Part shown: one piece after another, positions 18,017 to 26,841 of the stretch
How the letters are laid out: each line of letters begins with the position of its first letter
Position numbering within the stretch: the first letter of the stretch is position 1
Assembly (NCBI GenBank): GCA_964534325.1
Contig: CAZHOR010000001.1
Coordinates: 124,001-188,000 of the forward strand
From: JdFR-22 sp964534325
GTDB lineage: Archaea > Halobacteriota > Archaeoglobi > Archaeoglobales > Archaeoglobaceae
Length of the DNA stretch: 64,000 bases
Reading direction: 5' to 3'
Program-made: the position numbers and the translations under genes
The notes under the pieces: generated by a model
What the model was told of the DNA's origin: nothing
Database searches by the model: none
The model's input: the letters and a program-made list of their open reading frames with translations, nothing else

Positions 18017-20827
18017 ATGGATGACATCAATTTCAGAGAGATAGAGGAGAAATGGCAAAGAAAGTGGAATGAGAACCGTGTTTTTCATTCCGAGCCAGAT
18101 GAAAGACAAAAGTTCTTCATAACCATTCCTTATCCTTATTTAAATGGAAATCTCCACGCTGGTCATACCCGAACCTTGACCATTGGAGATACTTTTGCCC
18201 GGTACAAGAGGATGCTGGGCTACAATGTTCTTCTTCCTCTGGGTTTTCATGTTACCGGAACCCCTATAATCGGGCTTGCCGAGCTCATCGCCAAGAGAGA
18301 TGAGCGGACCTTCAAGGTTTATACCAATTACCACGATATCTCAGAAGAAGCCCTCTCCAAGCTGACAACTCCTGAAAAGGTGGTGGAGCTGTTCTCACAG
18401 GAAGCATTGACCGCTTTGAAGGAGATAGGCTACTCCATTGACTGGAGGAGGACTTTCACCACTACCGATGACGAATATAAGAAGTTCATAGAATGGCAAT
18501 TCTACAAATTAAAGGAAAAGAATCTGGTGGTCAAAGGCTCCCACCCCGTTCGCTACTGCCCCCACGACCAGAATCCGGTAGAAGACCATGACCTGCTTTC
18601 CGGAGAAGAAGCTACTATTGTAGATTACACCACCATCAAATTCAGAGATAAAGATGGAATGGTGTTCCCATGTGCTACCCTTAGGCCCGAAACGGTTTTC
18701 GGGGTCACCAACCTGTGGTTGAAGCCCGTAAAGTATTTTATAGCCAGGGTGAACGATGAAAAGTGGTTCGTCAGTAAAGAAGCCTACGAGAAGCTGCTCT
18801 ATACAGACAAAGAGATCGAATTTGTCTCTGAGGTTGATGCACAGAACTATTTTGGAGAACACGTGGAGAACCCTGTTACTGGCGATAGGGTCCCCATTCT
18901 CCCTGCGGAGTTCGTGGACACCGACAGTGCTACTGGTGTGGTGATGAGCGTTCCGGCTCACGCTCCGTATGACCTTATGGCCATCGAAGACCTCAAGAAA
19001 GAGGGTACATCACAGAAGTACGGGATTGAGGACGAAGAGCTGGAGCCCATAGTCCTCATCGACATTGAAGTGGATGAAGACGCAGAAAGAGACCAGTACA
19101 ACTCCCCTGCAGAGGAGATCATCAGAAAGATGGGGATACAGAACCAGCAGGACGAGTCGCTGGAGAAGGCTACCAAAGTATTGTACAAGAAGGAGTTCCA
19201 TAAAGGAGAGCTGAATGATGTTACGGGTGAATACGCAGGCAGCTACGTTCACAAGGTCAAGGACAGGCTGCAGAACGATCTCATAAACAGGGGTATTGCC
19301 GAAATATTCTATGAGTTCAGTGAAAAGCCTGTGGTGTGCAGATGCGGTACCAAGTGTGTAGTCAGGGTAGTTAAGGACCAGTGGTTCCTCAATTACTCCA
19401 ATCCGGAGTGGAAAGAAGAGGTCCTCAGCTGGCTGGAGGAAATGAGAATAATCCCCGAGTACTACAAAGAGGAGTTCCGCAACAAGATCGCCTGGCTGAA
19501 GGACAAGGCTTGTGCCAGGAGAAAGGGATTGGGGACCAAAATACCATGGGATAAAGAGTGGCTGATAGAGAGCCTCTCCGATTCCACCATATACATGGCT
19601 TACTACATTCTCGCCAAGTATATCACGGATGGGAGGTTGAAGGCGGAGAATATGACCAAAGAGTTACTGGACTACGTTTTCCTGGGCGAAGGTGATGTTG
19701 AAGAAGCTTCAAAGTCATCCGGGCTGGAAAAAGACCTTGTACAGCAGATAAAGGACGACTTCTTCTACTGGTATCCAGTGGACCTCCGGAGCTCCGGCAA
19801 GGACCTGGTGGCCAACCACCTGCTGTTCTTCCTGTTCCACCATATAGCCATATTCCCCCCAGAGCACTATCCCCAGGCTATCGCGGTCAACGGGTTCGTG
19901 AGTCTGGAGGGCCAGAAGATGAGCAAGAGCAAAGGACCATTATTGACTATGAAAAGGGCCGTCAGAGAGAACGGGGCAGATGTTACCCGAATGTACATTC
20001 TATACGCTTCAGAGTACGACAGTGATGCGGACTGGAGAGCTCAGGAAGTGGATACTCTGGCCTCCCACTTAAAGAGATTATACTGGTATGCCTCCAACTA
20101 CTACTCTGAAAGAGGAGATAAATCGAACCTGGACAGGTGGCTGGTAAGCAAATTCTACAGGAACGTCAAAGAGACCAGAGATGCCATGAATAACCTGCAA
20201 ACGAGGAGGGCGGTGAACACAGCTTTCTTCGAAGTGATGTCCGATGTAAAATGGTACTTAAGGAGAGGAGGGCAGAACCTCGGTGTGATACTGGATGAAT
20301 GGCTGAAGTTGATCGCTCCCTTCGCTCCCCACATCAGTGAAGAGATATGGAGCTGGAACCATGACTCCTTTATAATTACAGAGGGTTATCCGGTGTTCGA
20401 CGAGAACAATGTGGACGAAGAGGCCGAAAGAACAGAGGATTACGTGTATAATCTGGTGGAGGACATGAGGGAAGTCCTTAAGTTCGTGGAAGCCGAAGAG
20501 CTGCACGTTTCACCTGCCGAAGACTGGAAGCGAGAAGTGCTGAAAGTAGTTGTTGATTCTTCTGATCTCGGAAAGGCGATGAAGAGGATAATGTCCGACG
20601 GCAAATTCAAAGAGAACGCCAAAGAAGTATCAAATTTCGCCAAGAAGATGTTCTCCCGAAAAGAGGGTAGAGAATTCGTGGACCTGGATGAAGGAGAAGT
20701 GATCGAAGGAGCTAAAGATTTCCTGGAGAAAGAGCTGGGAGTGAAGGTCTTAGTGGATAGCGAGAAGGTGCCTGAAGAGAAGATCAAGGCCGCAGCGCCA
20801 GGGAAGCCAGCTATATACGCTGTTTGA
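18017..20827 (+). CDS. leuS: Leucyl-tRNA synthetase (archaeal type)
   Basis: 936 residues. Class I signatures: HAGH in NGNLHAGHTRT (HIGH box) and KMSKSKGP near residue 635. The CP1 editing insertion (about 200-450) contains the T-rich ATLRPETVFGVTN and the conserved Asp region. The C-terminal domain is the archaeal/eukaryotic form. Charges tRNA-Leu with leucine. The 3' end overlaps the convergent chorismate-lyase-like gene by 17 nt, so the two transcripts are complementary at their tails. Confidence 0.96.
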   Translation: MDDINFREIEEKWQRKWNENRVFHSEPDERQKFFITIPYPYLNGNLHAGHTRTLTIGDTFARYKRMLGYNVLLPLGFHVTGTPIIGLAELIAKRDERTFKVYTNYHDISEEALSKLTTPEKVVELFSQEALTALKEIGYSIDWRRTFTTTDDEYKKFIEWQFYKLKEKNLVVKGSHPVRYCPHDQNPVEDHDLLSGEEATIVDYTTIKFRDKDGMVFPCATLRPETVFGVTNLWLKPVKYFIARVNDEKWFVSKEAYEKLLYTDKEIEFVSEVDAQNYFGEHVENPVTGDRVPILPAEFVDTDSATGVVMSVPAHAPYDLMAIEDLKKEGTSQKYGIEDEELEPIVLIDIEVDEDAERDQYNSPAEEIIRKMGIQNQQDESLEKATKVLYKKEFHKGELNDVTGEYAGSYVHKVKDRLQNDLINRGIAEIFYEFSEKPVVCRCGTKCVVRVVKDQWFLNYSNPEWKEEVLSWLEEMRIIPEYYKEEFRNKIAWLKDKACARRKGLGTKIPWDKEWLIESLSDSTIYMAYYILAKYITDGRLKAENMTKELLDYVFLGEGDVEEASKSSGLEKDLVQQIKDDFFYWYPVDLRSSGKDLVANHLLFFLFHHIAIFPPEHYPQAIAVNGFVSLEGQKMSKSKGPLLTMKRAVRENGADVTRMYILYASEYDSDADWRAQEVDTLASHLKRLYWYASNYYSERGDKSNLDRWLVSKFYRNVKETRDAMNNLQTRRAVNTAFFEVMSDVKWYLRRGGQNLGVILDEWLKLIAPFAPHISEEIWSWNHDSFIITEGYPVFDENNVDEEAERTEDYVYNLVEDMREVLKFVEAEELHVSPAEDWKREVLKVVVDSSDLGKAMKRIMSDGKFKENAKEVSNFAKKMFSRKEGREFVDLDEGEVIEGAKDFLEKELGVKVLVDSEKVPEEKIKAAAPGKPAIYAV

Positions 20828-21317
20828 GAGAATAAGGGAAGTATTCAGTTATATTGATGAGAATATCTCCATCATGGATTATGTTGTAGTTCCTGGAGAG
20901 GATGCGGTCCTCATGGAAAATAGTTAGCTCGTTTTTGTCGATCTTTCCCCAGTTTATCTCTCTTCTCACTTCGAGCTGGTGTTTCTTGATTATCTTCCCT
21001 ATGGGGAGGTCTGCCTTCATCAAGTCCTCTCTAAAGCTCTCTTTTAACCTCTTCAAGGGAGTATAGGATATGGCATGAGCAACAATATATTCTCCGGCTT
21101 TGAGGTTGACCATCCTATAGTTTACCTGGTCGCCTATCCCAATGTTGAGCAGTTCGGCTATTGAGGAGTCAGCTTGAACCACTTTTTGCTCTACTGTCTC
21201 CACATTAATGGTTTCTCCGGTTATGGCTTCCAAAATAGTTGTGATGGATCCGTCCGTTGTCAGAAGGATCTTGTGGATGGGGTTGAGCTTCGCAGGGTTC
21301 GCAGGGTTCACACTCAC
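20811..21317 (-). CDS. DUF98 / chorismate pyruvate-lyase-like protein
   Basis: 168 residues. The start (NPIHKILLTTDGSITTILEAITGE) and the NYRMVNLKAG / AHAISYTPLKRL segments match PF01947, the family that includes a mycobacterial chorismate pyruvate-lyase. In archaea the product would be 4-hydroxybenzoate or a related aromatic; the true substrate is unknown. The gene overlaps its upstream neighbour by 4 nt and converges on leuS. Confidence 0.75.
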   Translation of the reverse strand: MSVNPANPAKLNPIHKILLTTDGSITTILEAITGETINVETVEQKVVQADSSIAELLNIGIGDQVNYRMVNLKAGEYIVAHAISYTPLKRLKESFREDLMKADLPIGKIIKKHQLEVRREINWGKIDKNELTIFHEDRILSRNYNIIHDGDILINITEYFPYSLKQRI

Positions 21318-22279
21318 AGGCTCTCCAGCTCCATTACGGGCTTGCCTTCTCTGGTCTGGGGAGCGAGGTAGTCAATGAATCTGTCCATATCTATTCCATA
21401 GACCCGGAACTCTATCCGAAGCGGGGATAGGACTACATCTTCTTCGGTAAAATTGATCTTGCTGACTGTGGCGGTCTGCTTGTTGAGGTATATTCGGACT
21501 GTGTTATCAAAGATGTTCTCTTTGAGCTCTGTTCTGGTAGTATCCAGTATCTTCTGTTTTCTCAACAGGTTCCTGAACGTGGTGAGGTCTTTTGCCACGG
21601 CTTTAAGGTGTCCGTTGTCTGCATCGATCTGGGCGTCAGGGAAAAAATTCTTGATCGCTTGAACCACTTTTTGCTGGTCTTCGGTGGGGTGGACTTCGGT
21701 GAATATCTCAACTTCAACGTATCTGGAGACCCTCTTCAGAACCTCCTCAATCTTCTCATTAAACTTATTGAGGGTGAAATTATTCTCTATGGTGAAATCA
21801 GCCCTCTCAATAGCTTTCTCCATACTCCAGGAGAGCTCCCTCTGATCTCGGCTCTTCAACTCCTCTAAGGTGGTTATGTCATCATCCCTCTCCCTCTTAA
21901 CAGAGCGATCGAATCTCTCGTCCGTCTCAGCCTGAATGTTTATAAGAATAAAGTTCTGCCCAAATACCTGCTTGAAGTGCTCTACTTCCGAATCACTTCT
22001 GATACCATCAATTATTATTACGCTCTCCTCTCTGGATCTGATGAGAGGCACGCACCTCTTGGCGATGGCATCCATTCCCTCACTTTCTCTGAGTTGAGTG
22101 GCGACCTCACCAGCGTTCTGATCATCGAGATCGAGCCCCCGGCTGACAACTTCATCCCTGATGACGTCACCCATAACCACCACAGGAAAGCCCAAGTTCT
22201 CTGCCACTCTGGCTGCAGTGCTCTTACCACTGAGCGGTAAACCCACAAAGGCTATAATCAACTTATGATCCAAATCCAT
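21314..22279 (-). CDS. UPF0200/UPF0201 fusion: P-loop (dephospho-CoA kinase-like) plus RNA-binding-like domain
   Basis: 321 residues. N-terminal 180 residues: P-loop GLPLSGKST, GDVIRDE, IIDGIRSDSE and a LID-like RSVKRERDDD, as in UPF0200 nucleotide kinases. Residues about 185-321 match UPF0201 (EVEIFTEVHPTEDQQKV...). The same fusion is recorded in Archaeoglobus, which is one basis for the taxonomic reading. ATG 22279 abuts GGAGGT with no spacer; TTG 22273, six bases from GGAGGT, is probably the true start. Overlaps the next gene by 4 nt. Substrate unknown. Confidence 0.85.
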   Translation of the reverse strand: MDLDHKLIIAFVGLPLSGKSTAARVAENLGFPVVVMGDVIRDEVVSRGLDLDDQNAGEVATQLRESEGMDAIAKRCVPLIRSREESVIIIDGIRSDSEVEHFKQVFGQNFILINIQAETDERFDRSVKRERDDDITTLEELKSRDQRELSWSMEKAIERADFTIENNFTLNKFNEKIEEVLKRVSRYVEVEIFTEVHPTEDQQKVVQAIKNFFPDAQIDADNGHLKAVAKDLTTFRNLLRKQKILDTTRTELKENIFDNTVRIYLNKQTATVSKINFTEEDVVLSPLRIEFRVYGIDMDRFIDYLAPQTREGKPVMELESL

Positions 22280-22516
22280 ACCTCCGAAACACTCTAAGAC
22301 CTGCCAAATGCCAGCTCAAAGCTCAAAGATGAACTTGCTCAAGCTAGACATAAGGACACTACAGGTTGAGATATTAATTCTTTCCCTTTATAGTTCATTA
22401 CTTTATGATGAAGTGGGAATAGTGAACCAACCAGAGGGGTAAAACCTTTTAAGTGAGAGAATGGAGTGATGTTGAGTGTATGGCTACTGCTCAGATCAAA
22501 TGTTGAGTTCACATAA

Positions 22517-22591
22517 GGGCCCGTTGCTTAGCCAGGACAGAGCACCGGCCTCCTAAGCCGGGGATCGCGGGTTCAAATCCCGCCGGGTCCG
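22517..22591 (+). tRNA. tRNA-Arg(CCU)
   Basis: Acceptor GGGCCCG/CGGGTCC, anticodon stem CCGGC/GCCGG around loop CTCCTAA (anticodon CCT) and T-arm GCGGG-TTCAAAT-CCCGC. Discriminator G. No encoded CCA and no intron. A T-run follows at about 22594-22599. Confidence 0.95.
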
Positions 22592-22760
22592 TACTTTTTT
22601 CTTGTGGTTGTTTTTTGGTTGGCAGGACATATCTGATGAGAAGGGACAAGAAAAATCAAAGGTTCTGTTCCGAATTACTAATAGTGAAAAAATGGGAAAG
22701 CTTATCCCTCACCTCTCTGTTCCACCAACGAGTTTATAAAAAATCAAGAGTTATCAAAGG

Positions 22761-22937
22761 TTATTCCATAATCTCTAACGTCACCTTCAACTTTTCAGGG
22801 AAATCTCCTCCTGTCATCTCTTTCAATGCCCATTTCTGGACGTAAAGGCTCCCTATCTTCGGGGGCTCATCCCCCTGTATCTCCCCATACATGATAGTGT
22901 TCTTCGTTTCCTTCGCTTTCTCAAACTCGATTTCCAT
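22761..22937 (-). CDS. Conserved-looking small protein, 58 residues
   Basis: A short frame on the reverse strand: MEIEFEKAKETKNTIMYGEI, then a middle GSLYVQKWALKEM and a tail ending VTLEIME. GGAGGT lies seven bases before the ATG, a strong ribosome site. The pattern (charged start, TKNT, YVQKWAL) resembles short hypothetical proteins seen widely in archaea and bacteria. No cysteines, no membrane span. Function unknown. A longer + strand frame across the same DNA is a shadow. Confidence 0.75.
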   Translation of the reverse strand: MEIEFEKAKETKNTIMYGEIQGDEPPKIGSLYVQKWALKEMTGGDFPEKLKVTLEIME

Positions 22938-23132
22938 TCATAAAACCTCCTGTTTAAGAGTTGCTGGACCTAACTGATAATTATTCTTTGTCTTTTGTAT
23001 TTGTCTTTTGATTTTTAAGAACTGTGTTTTTTACCTATCAGCCTATCCAATCAAAGATGTTCTATTCAATCAAAGATTATATTTTGGATGAGAACGGATA
23101 AACCTTATCAGGCTTTTGGATTAGGGGGTATA

Positions 23133-24455
23133 ATGGAGGAGTTTGATGTTATTGTTATTGGAAGTGGTGCTGCAGGATTGACCGCAGCCTACAAATGCTT
23201 ACTGGAGAAGAGAAGGGTTGCTGTCGTTGATTCGGGGCCCTTCGGTGGAACGTGTGCTTTAAGGGGCTGTGATCCCAAGAAGGTCCTATATGGTGGCGCT
23301 GAATTTGTCGACTTCTATAACAGGATGAAGGAACTCACAACCTATAAGCAAGAGGTATCCCTGGACTGGGGCTCCTTAATGGAGTTCAAGAGGACCTTCA
23401 CAGACAATCTCCCCCAGGAGATGGAAGAGTTCCTCAAAGACCTGGGTATAAGCCCCTACCACGGAAAAGCCCGCTTCATAGATGAGGCTACTGTAGAAAC
23501 TGGAGACCAAACCCTGTCAGCCAAATATATTGTGATCGCCACAGGTGCAAGACCCATGGAACTGAATATACCCGGAGAAGACCTCCTGACCACCAGCGAC
23601 CAATTCCTGAACACTGATCACCTGCCCCAAGAAATCATTTTTGTGGGCGGTGGCTTTGTATCCTTTGAGTTCGCCAGCATCGCTGCCAGAGCAGGCTCCA
23701 ATATGATCATACTCCACAGGAGCGATAACTTCCTGAAGAGGTTCGATCCCGATCTGGTTAAAGAAGTGGTAAAAGCATCCTCGCAAGCAGGTGTAAACAT
23801 ACTCCCCCACAACGAGGTCAGAGAAATAGTGAGAGATGAAAATAAGTTGAAAGTTATCACCGACAAAGACTCCTTCTTTGCAGACATGGTGGTCCATGGA
23901 GCTGGAAGAGTCGCCAACCTCGATCTTGACCTGGAAAAAGGGAACATAAAAACCAGGGGTGGAGGTATAGCCGTAAACCAGTATATGCAGAGCATATCCA
24001 ACCCCAGAGTGTATTCCGCAGGCGATTGTACAGAGAACAGCAGGAAACTCACCCCTCTAGCCAACATAGAAGGAGGGATCGCCGCAACCAACATACTGGA
24101 AGGCAACATAAAGGAAGTTAACTACACCGGCATACCTGCGGTGGTCTTCACCTTCCCTCCCTTAGGTTCGGTGGGAACCAGCGAAGATCGGGGAGATTAT
24201 CAGGTCGTATTCAAGGACCAGAATGATTGGTACACCGCCAAGCGCGTCAAATTATCTCATGCTGCCTCCAAAGTGATCATCGATGAAGAAGACAAGATCG
24301 TGGGAGCCCACTACCTCGGACCCGATGCACAGGAAGTAATAAATTTCTTCGCATTGAGTATAAGACTGGGTTTAACAGCCTCCCAACTCAAAGACCTGGC
24401 ATACACCTTCGCATATCCCAGCACAGCATCATTCATAAGATACATGCTACCCTAA
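23133..24455 (+). CDS. FAD-dependent pyridine nucleotide-disulfide oxidoreductase
   Basis: 440 residues from ATG 23133 (the 15 codons before it lack similarity and cover the ribosome site). FAD motif VIGSGAAGLTAAYKC, redox centre GGTCALRGCDPKK (C-x4-C, with the Pro-Lys-Lys variant), NAD motif FVGGGFVSFEFASI, and the second FAD motif YSAGDCTE. The dimerisation domain is present but lacks the C-terminal HPT-E catalytic pair of glutathione and lipoamide reductases (it reads TFAYPSTASF). So it belongs to the class I disulfide reductase group of unassigned substrate. Confidence 0.88.
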   Translation: MEEFDVIVIGSGAAGLTAAYKCLLEKRRVAVVDSGPFGGTCALRGCDPKKVLYGGAEFVDFYNRMKELTTYKQEVSLDWGSLMEFKRTFTDNLPQEMEEFLKDLGISPYHGKARFIDEATVETGDQTLSAKYIVIATGARPMELNIPGEDLLTTSDQFLNTDHLPQEIIFVGGGFVSFEFASIAARAGSNMIILHRSDNFLKRFDPDLVKEVVKASSQAGVNILPHNEVREIVRDENKLKVITDKDSFFADMVVHGAGRVANLDLDLEKGNIKTRGGGIAVNQYMQSISNPRVYSAGDCTENSRKLTPLANIEGGIAATNILEGNIKEVNYTGIPAVVFTFPPLGSVGTSEDRGDYQVVFKDQNDWYTAKRVKLSHAASKVIIDEEDKIVGAHYLGPDAQEVINFFALSIRLGLTASQLKDLAYTFAYPSTASFIRYMLP

Positions 24456-24789
24456 GATACGACACATCCGCTTTCAAAAATTATCTAATTTCATTAGTGG
24501 ATGTCAAAATTGTTGACCCTAAAACCGATGATATTGAGACCAAAATTTTAAGGCGGATAATTGTAAAGGCAAACGAGATTAGACTCGGTTCTGCTGAACC
24601 CTAAAGGAAATTGAACAGAGAGCACAGGAAGCCCTGAATGAAAAGTATAAAAGTATAAAAGTACCTTGGCATCATGAAGTTCTCTTTACAGGTTTTCTCG
24701 CCTCTTGTGTTTTTTTCAAACACCCCACACTATTCAACAATCAAACACCTTCCCAACCAATTTATAAACTCGCTATCAACTCTGGAACA
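24456..24789. other. Intergenic region with possible decayed coding remnant
   Basis: No intact gene. On the + strand 24498-24602 reads a protein-like stretch (DVKIVDPKTDDIETKILRR... to a stop), and the next frame continues with a charged helix (KEIEQRAQEALNEKYK) across 24604-24651. A one-base shift would join them, so this may be a gene fragment. A short repeat AAAAGTATAAAAGTATAAAAGTA sits at about 24639-24661. The remainder is AT-rich and holds the promoter of the HAD gene. Confidence 0.35.
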
Positions 24790-25446
24790 ATGACAATAAA
24801 GGGAGTAATCTACGATATGGACGATCTTCTGGTGGACTCCCATAGGCTCCACGTTAAGTCAATAGAAGTTATTGTAAAAGAATATGGTTACACTCTCGAC
24901 GATGTGCCTCAGTGGCTGTGGGTTGAGTCCATGGGCAAGCGACTGATCGACTTTCTGGCTGAACTGGTCAAGGTACTCGACCTCAAGGAGTCCGTGGAGG
25001 CTCTCAACCATAAGAGGTCCCGAATCTTCCTCAAATTAGTAGAAGATGAACTTGAACCGCTACCCGGAGCACTATATTCCCTCGAACTCCTGAACAATAA
25101 TTTCAAGACCGGTTTAGCCTCTTCAGGCACCAGGAAGTACCTGGATATGGTAATGGATAAGTTCGACATGCGTCAGTACTTTCAGGTAGTTGTTTCAGGA
25201 GATGAAGTTGAATATGGCAAACCCCACCCGGAAGTCTACCTCACTGCCTGCAGAAAACTTGGTTTGAATCGTAATGAGTGTCTGGTCTTTGAGGACGCTA
25301 CTCATGGGATAAGGTCGGCAAAAGAAGCTGGTTGCAAGTGCATCGGAGTGAAAAATCCCAATACACCCCCTCAAGACCTGTCAGAAGCTGACATGGTACT
25401 GAACTCTCTAGAAGATTTTACCATCGATATGGTGAACATGTTTTAA
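24790..25446 (+). CDS. HAD-family phosphatase/phosphoglucomutase-like
   Basis: 218 residues. HAD motif I YDMDDLLVDSH (the second catalytic Asp is kept; the residue after it is Asp where Gly is common), motif II SSG, motif III lysine in YGKPHPEVY and motif IV VFEDATHGIRSAKEAG. A cap domain sits between motifs I and II. Fits the beta-phosphoglucomutase / sugar-phosphatase subgroup; substrate not predictable. Starts just after a TATA-like TTTATAAAC (24762-24770). Confidence 0.85.
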   Translation: MTIKGVIYDMDDLLVDSHRLHVKSIEVIVKEYGYTLDDVPQWLWVESMGKRLIDFLAELVKVLDLKESVEALNHKRSRIFLKLVEDELEPLPGALYSLELLNNNFKTGLASSGTRKYLDMVMDKFDMRQYFQVVVSGDEVEYGKPHPEVYLTACRKLGLNRNECLVFEDATHGIRSAKEAGCKCIGVKNPNTPPQDLSEADMVLNSLEDFTIDMVNMF

Positions 25447-25545
25447 GTTTATCATCTATTCTTATCAGTAAATTTTAAGTAAATGATTGTAATTACAATA
25501 ATGTAAGTAGTATTCATTACGTTTCAGGAAAACCTTATGGTCTGC

Positions 25546-25609
25546 AGGAACCCTTTGGGCGACCTCTCCGACCGGCAATCACGCTCATTATCCCTATTAT
25601 AGGGTTCCT
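25546..25609 (-). ncRNA. Candidate structured RNA (perfect 9-bp closing stem)
   Basis: AGGAACCCT (25546-25554) and AGGGTTCCT (25601-25609) are perfect complements enclosing 46 bases that can pair further. On the reverse strand a TATA-like GTTTATACT lies at 25628-25636, about 25 nt before the first paired base, so transcription of this strand would start at the stem. It follows the Toprim gene stop by about 40 bases, so a 3' untranslated or terminator role is also possible. The shape is close to an H/ACA guide hairpin, but I see no ACA box. Confidence 0.4.
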
Positions 25610-25646
25610 TTTCAGATGAACCTCATAGTATAAACTTTATTCAAAC

Positions 25647-26054
25647 TTAATAAGAAGAGTTCTGCTTCAAATCCATTTCTGCTCTGGCCTTCTCCATATA
25701 TTTTGCCAGATCTTCTATCTCATGGATCTCTTTTAAGACCGAAAATATTCTCTTTTTGAACTCGGTGTTGGGGGTGACTCCCCACGAAGAGAATTTGTTC
25801 AACAGGTTCTTTTCCATGGTGTCTCCTCTCCAGTCGCAATCGGTGAGGATGATAACGTCTTTTTTCCCTATCTCGTCCACCAGGACTGCATCGGGTGTGT
25901 TGGAAGACGTAACGATATCCCCTTCTATCCCCAGAGACCTTAGAGAAGCCACGTCTTTAGGACCTTCGACAATGATCACTGCACCGTTCTCCGACCGTCT
26001 CCTCAGCTCTTTAAAGATGTCTTCTAATTTCAAAATGTCTTGAGATTCAATCAT
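25647..26054 (-). CDS. Toprim-domain protein (archaeal, UPF0292-like)
   Basis: 135 residues. Toprim marks: VIIVEGPKDVASLRSLG (Glu motif) and VIILTDCDWRGD (D-x-D motif). Small stand-alone Toprim proteins of this kind occur across archaea and resemble the catalytic core of DnaG or RNase M5; activity is not established. Overlaps the DUF167 gene upstream by 8 nt. Confidence 0.85.
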   Translation of the reverse strand: MIESQDILKLEDIFKELRRRSENGAVIIVEGPKDVASLRSLGIEGDIVTSSNTPDAVLVDEIGKKDVIILTDCDWRGDTMEKNLLNKFSSWGVTPNTEFKKRIFSVLKEIHEIEDLAKYMEKARAEMDLKQNSSY

Positions 26055-26352
26055 TGGCCTTAATTTTCTCCTCCAATTTTTTTACCACTTCGTCCTCCGA
26101 AGCGTTATGAACAAAAATTACTTTTCTGCTGGAAGTGTGTCCGGCTATTATTTCCACTTCTCTACCCAGAAACTCCTTAAACCTTTTTATTATTTCATTA
26201 TTGGCCTTTCCTTTCTTGGGTGGGTTCTTCACCTTAACAGTAACCACATTCCTCCACTCATCATAACCGATCTCGCTCTTCTTTGCTCCCGGAGATACAT
26301 CCAGGTTTATGGTTATTCCTTCATCTCTTGCCTTAACAGCTTTCCTGAGCAC
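26047..26352 (-). CDS. DUF167 (UPF0235) protein
   Basis: 101 residues. Matches DUF167/YggU: LDVSPGAKKSEIG, KVKNPPKKGKANNEII, and AGHTSSRKVIFV. A small alpha/beta protein found in all domains with unknown role. Operon partner of the Toprim gene. Confidence 0.88.
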   Translation of the reverse strand: MLRKAVKARDEGITINLDVSPGAKKSEIGYDEWRNVVTVKVKNPPKKGKANNEIIKRFKEFLGREVEIIAGHTSSRKVIFVHNASEDEVVKKLEEKIKAND

Positions 26353-26409
26353 AAAGAAAATTGATTAGACTGATTAATATACTTTTGTTACTGGAATACA
26401 TCCCAAACT

Positions 26410-26682
26410 TTACCGCTTGACAGAAAAGCCTTCTTCCCCCACGGGCTCTTCCTTGCTCACTTCTACTTGATCGACCCTTGCCGATGCCGGCCCTTCATGA
26501 CACCATTCAAGCATTCTGTTGACCTTGTCTTCATCTCCTTCGAATACTGCTTCAACTCTGCCATCCCTCATATTTCTAACCCATCCGTTCGCTCCAAGCT
26601 CTCTTGCTTTCTCTCTGGTACTGTCCCTGAAGAAAACACCCTGTACACGGCCGGATATGTAAACATGAATTCTTGATTTCAT
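26410..26682 (-). CDS. acyP: Acylphosphatase
   Basis: 90 residues, the usual length. Catalytic Arg in GRVQGVFFRDSTR and Asn in GANGWVRNMRDGRVEAVFEG are both present. Hydrolyses acyl phosphates. Stands alone. Confidence 0.93.
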   Translation of the reverse strand: MKSRIHVYISGRVQGVFFRDSTREKARELGANGWVRNMRDGRVEAVFEGDEDKVNRMLEWCHEGPASARVDQVEVSKEEPVGEEGFSVKR

Positions 26683-26841
26683 GATTACTACTGTATTCAG
26701 GTCATTTAATTATTTTATGGGTTATTTTGAGGGGTGATAGAAAGGTATGATGGTAATAATGGAGGCAAAGTTATTAACCTTTTAAGGGAACAGATAAGAT
26801 ATATAATCAATAATCGTTTACAGGGCCAGTATATGAGGTAT

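Noticed and set aside
22615..22845. 76-residue + strand frame after tRNA-Arg
   Set aside because: No ribosome site, odd composition, and it overlaps the reverse-strand 58-residue gene that has GGAGGT.
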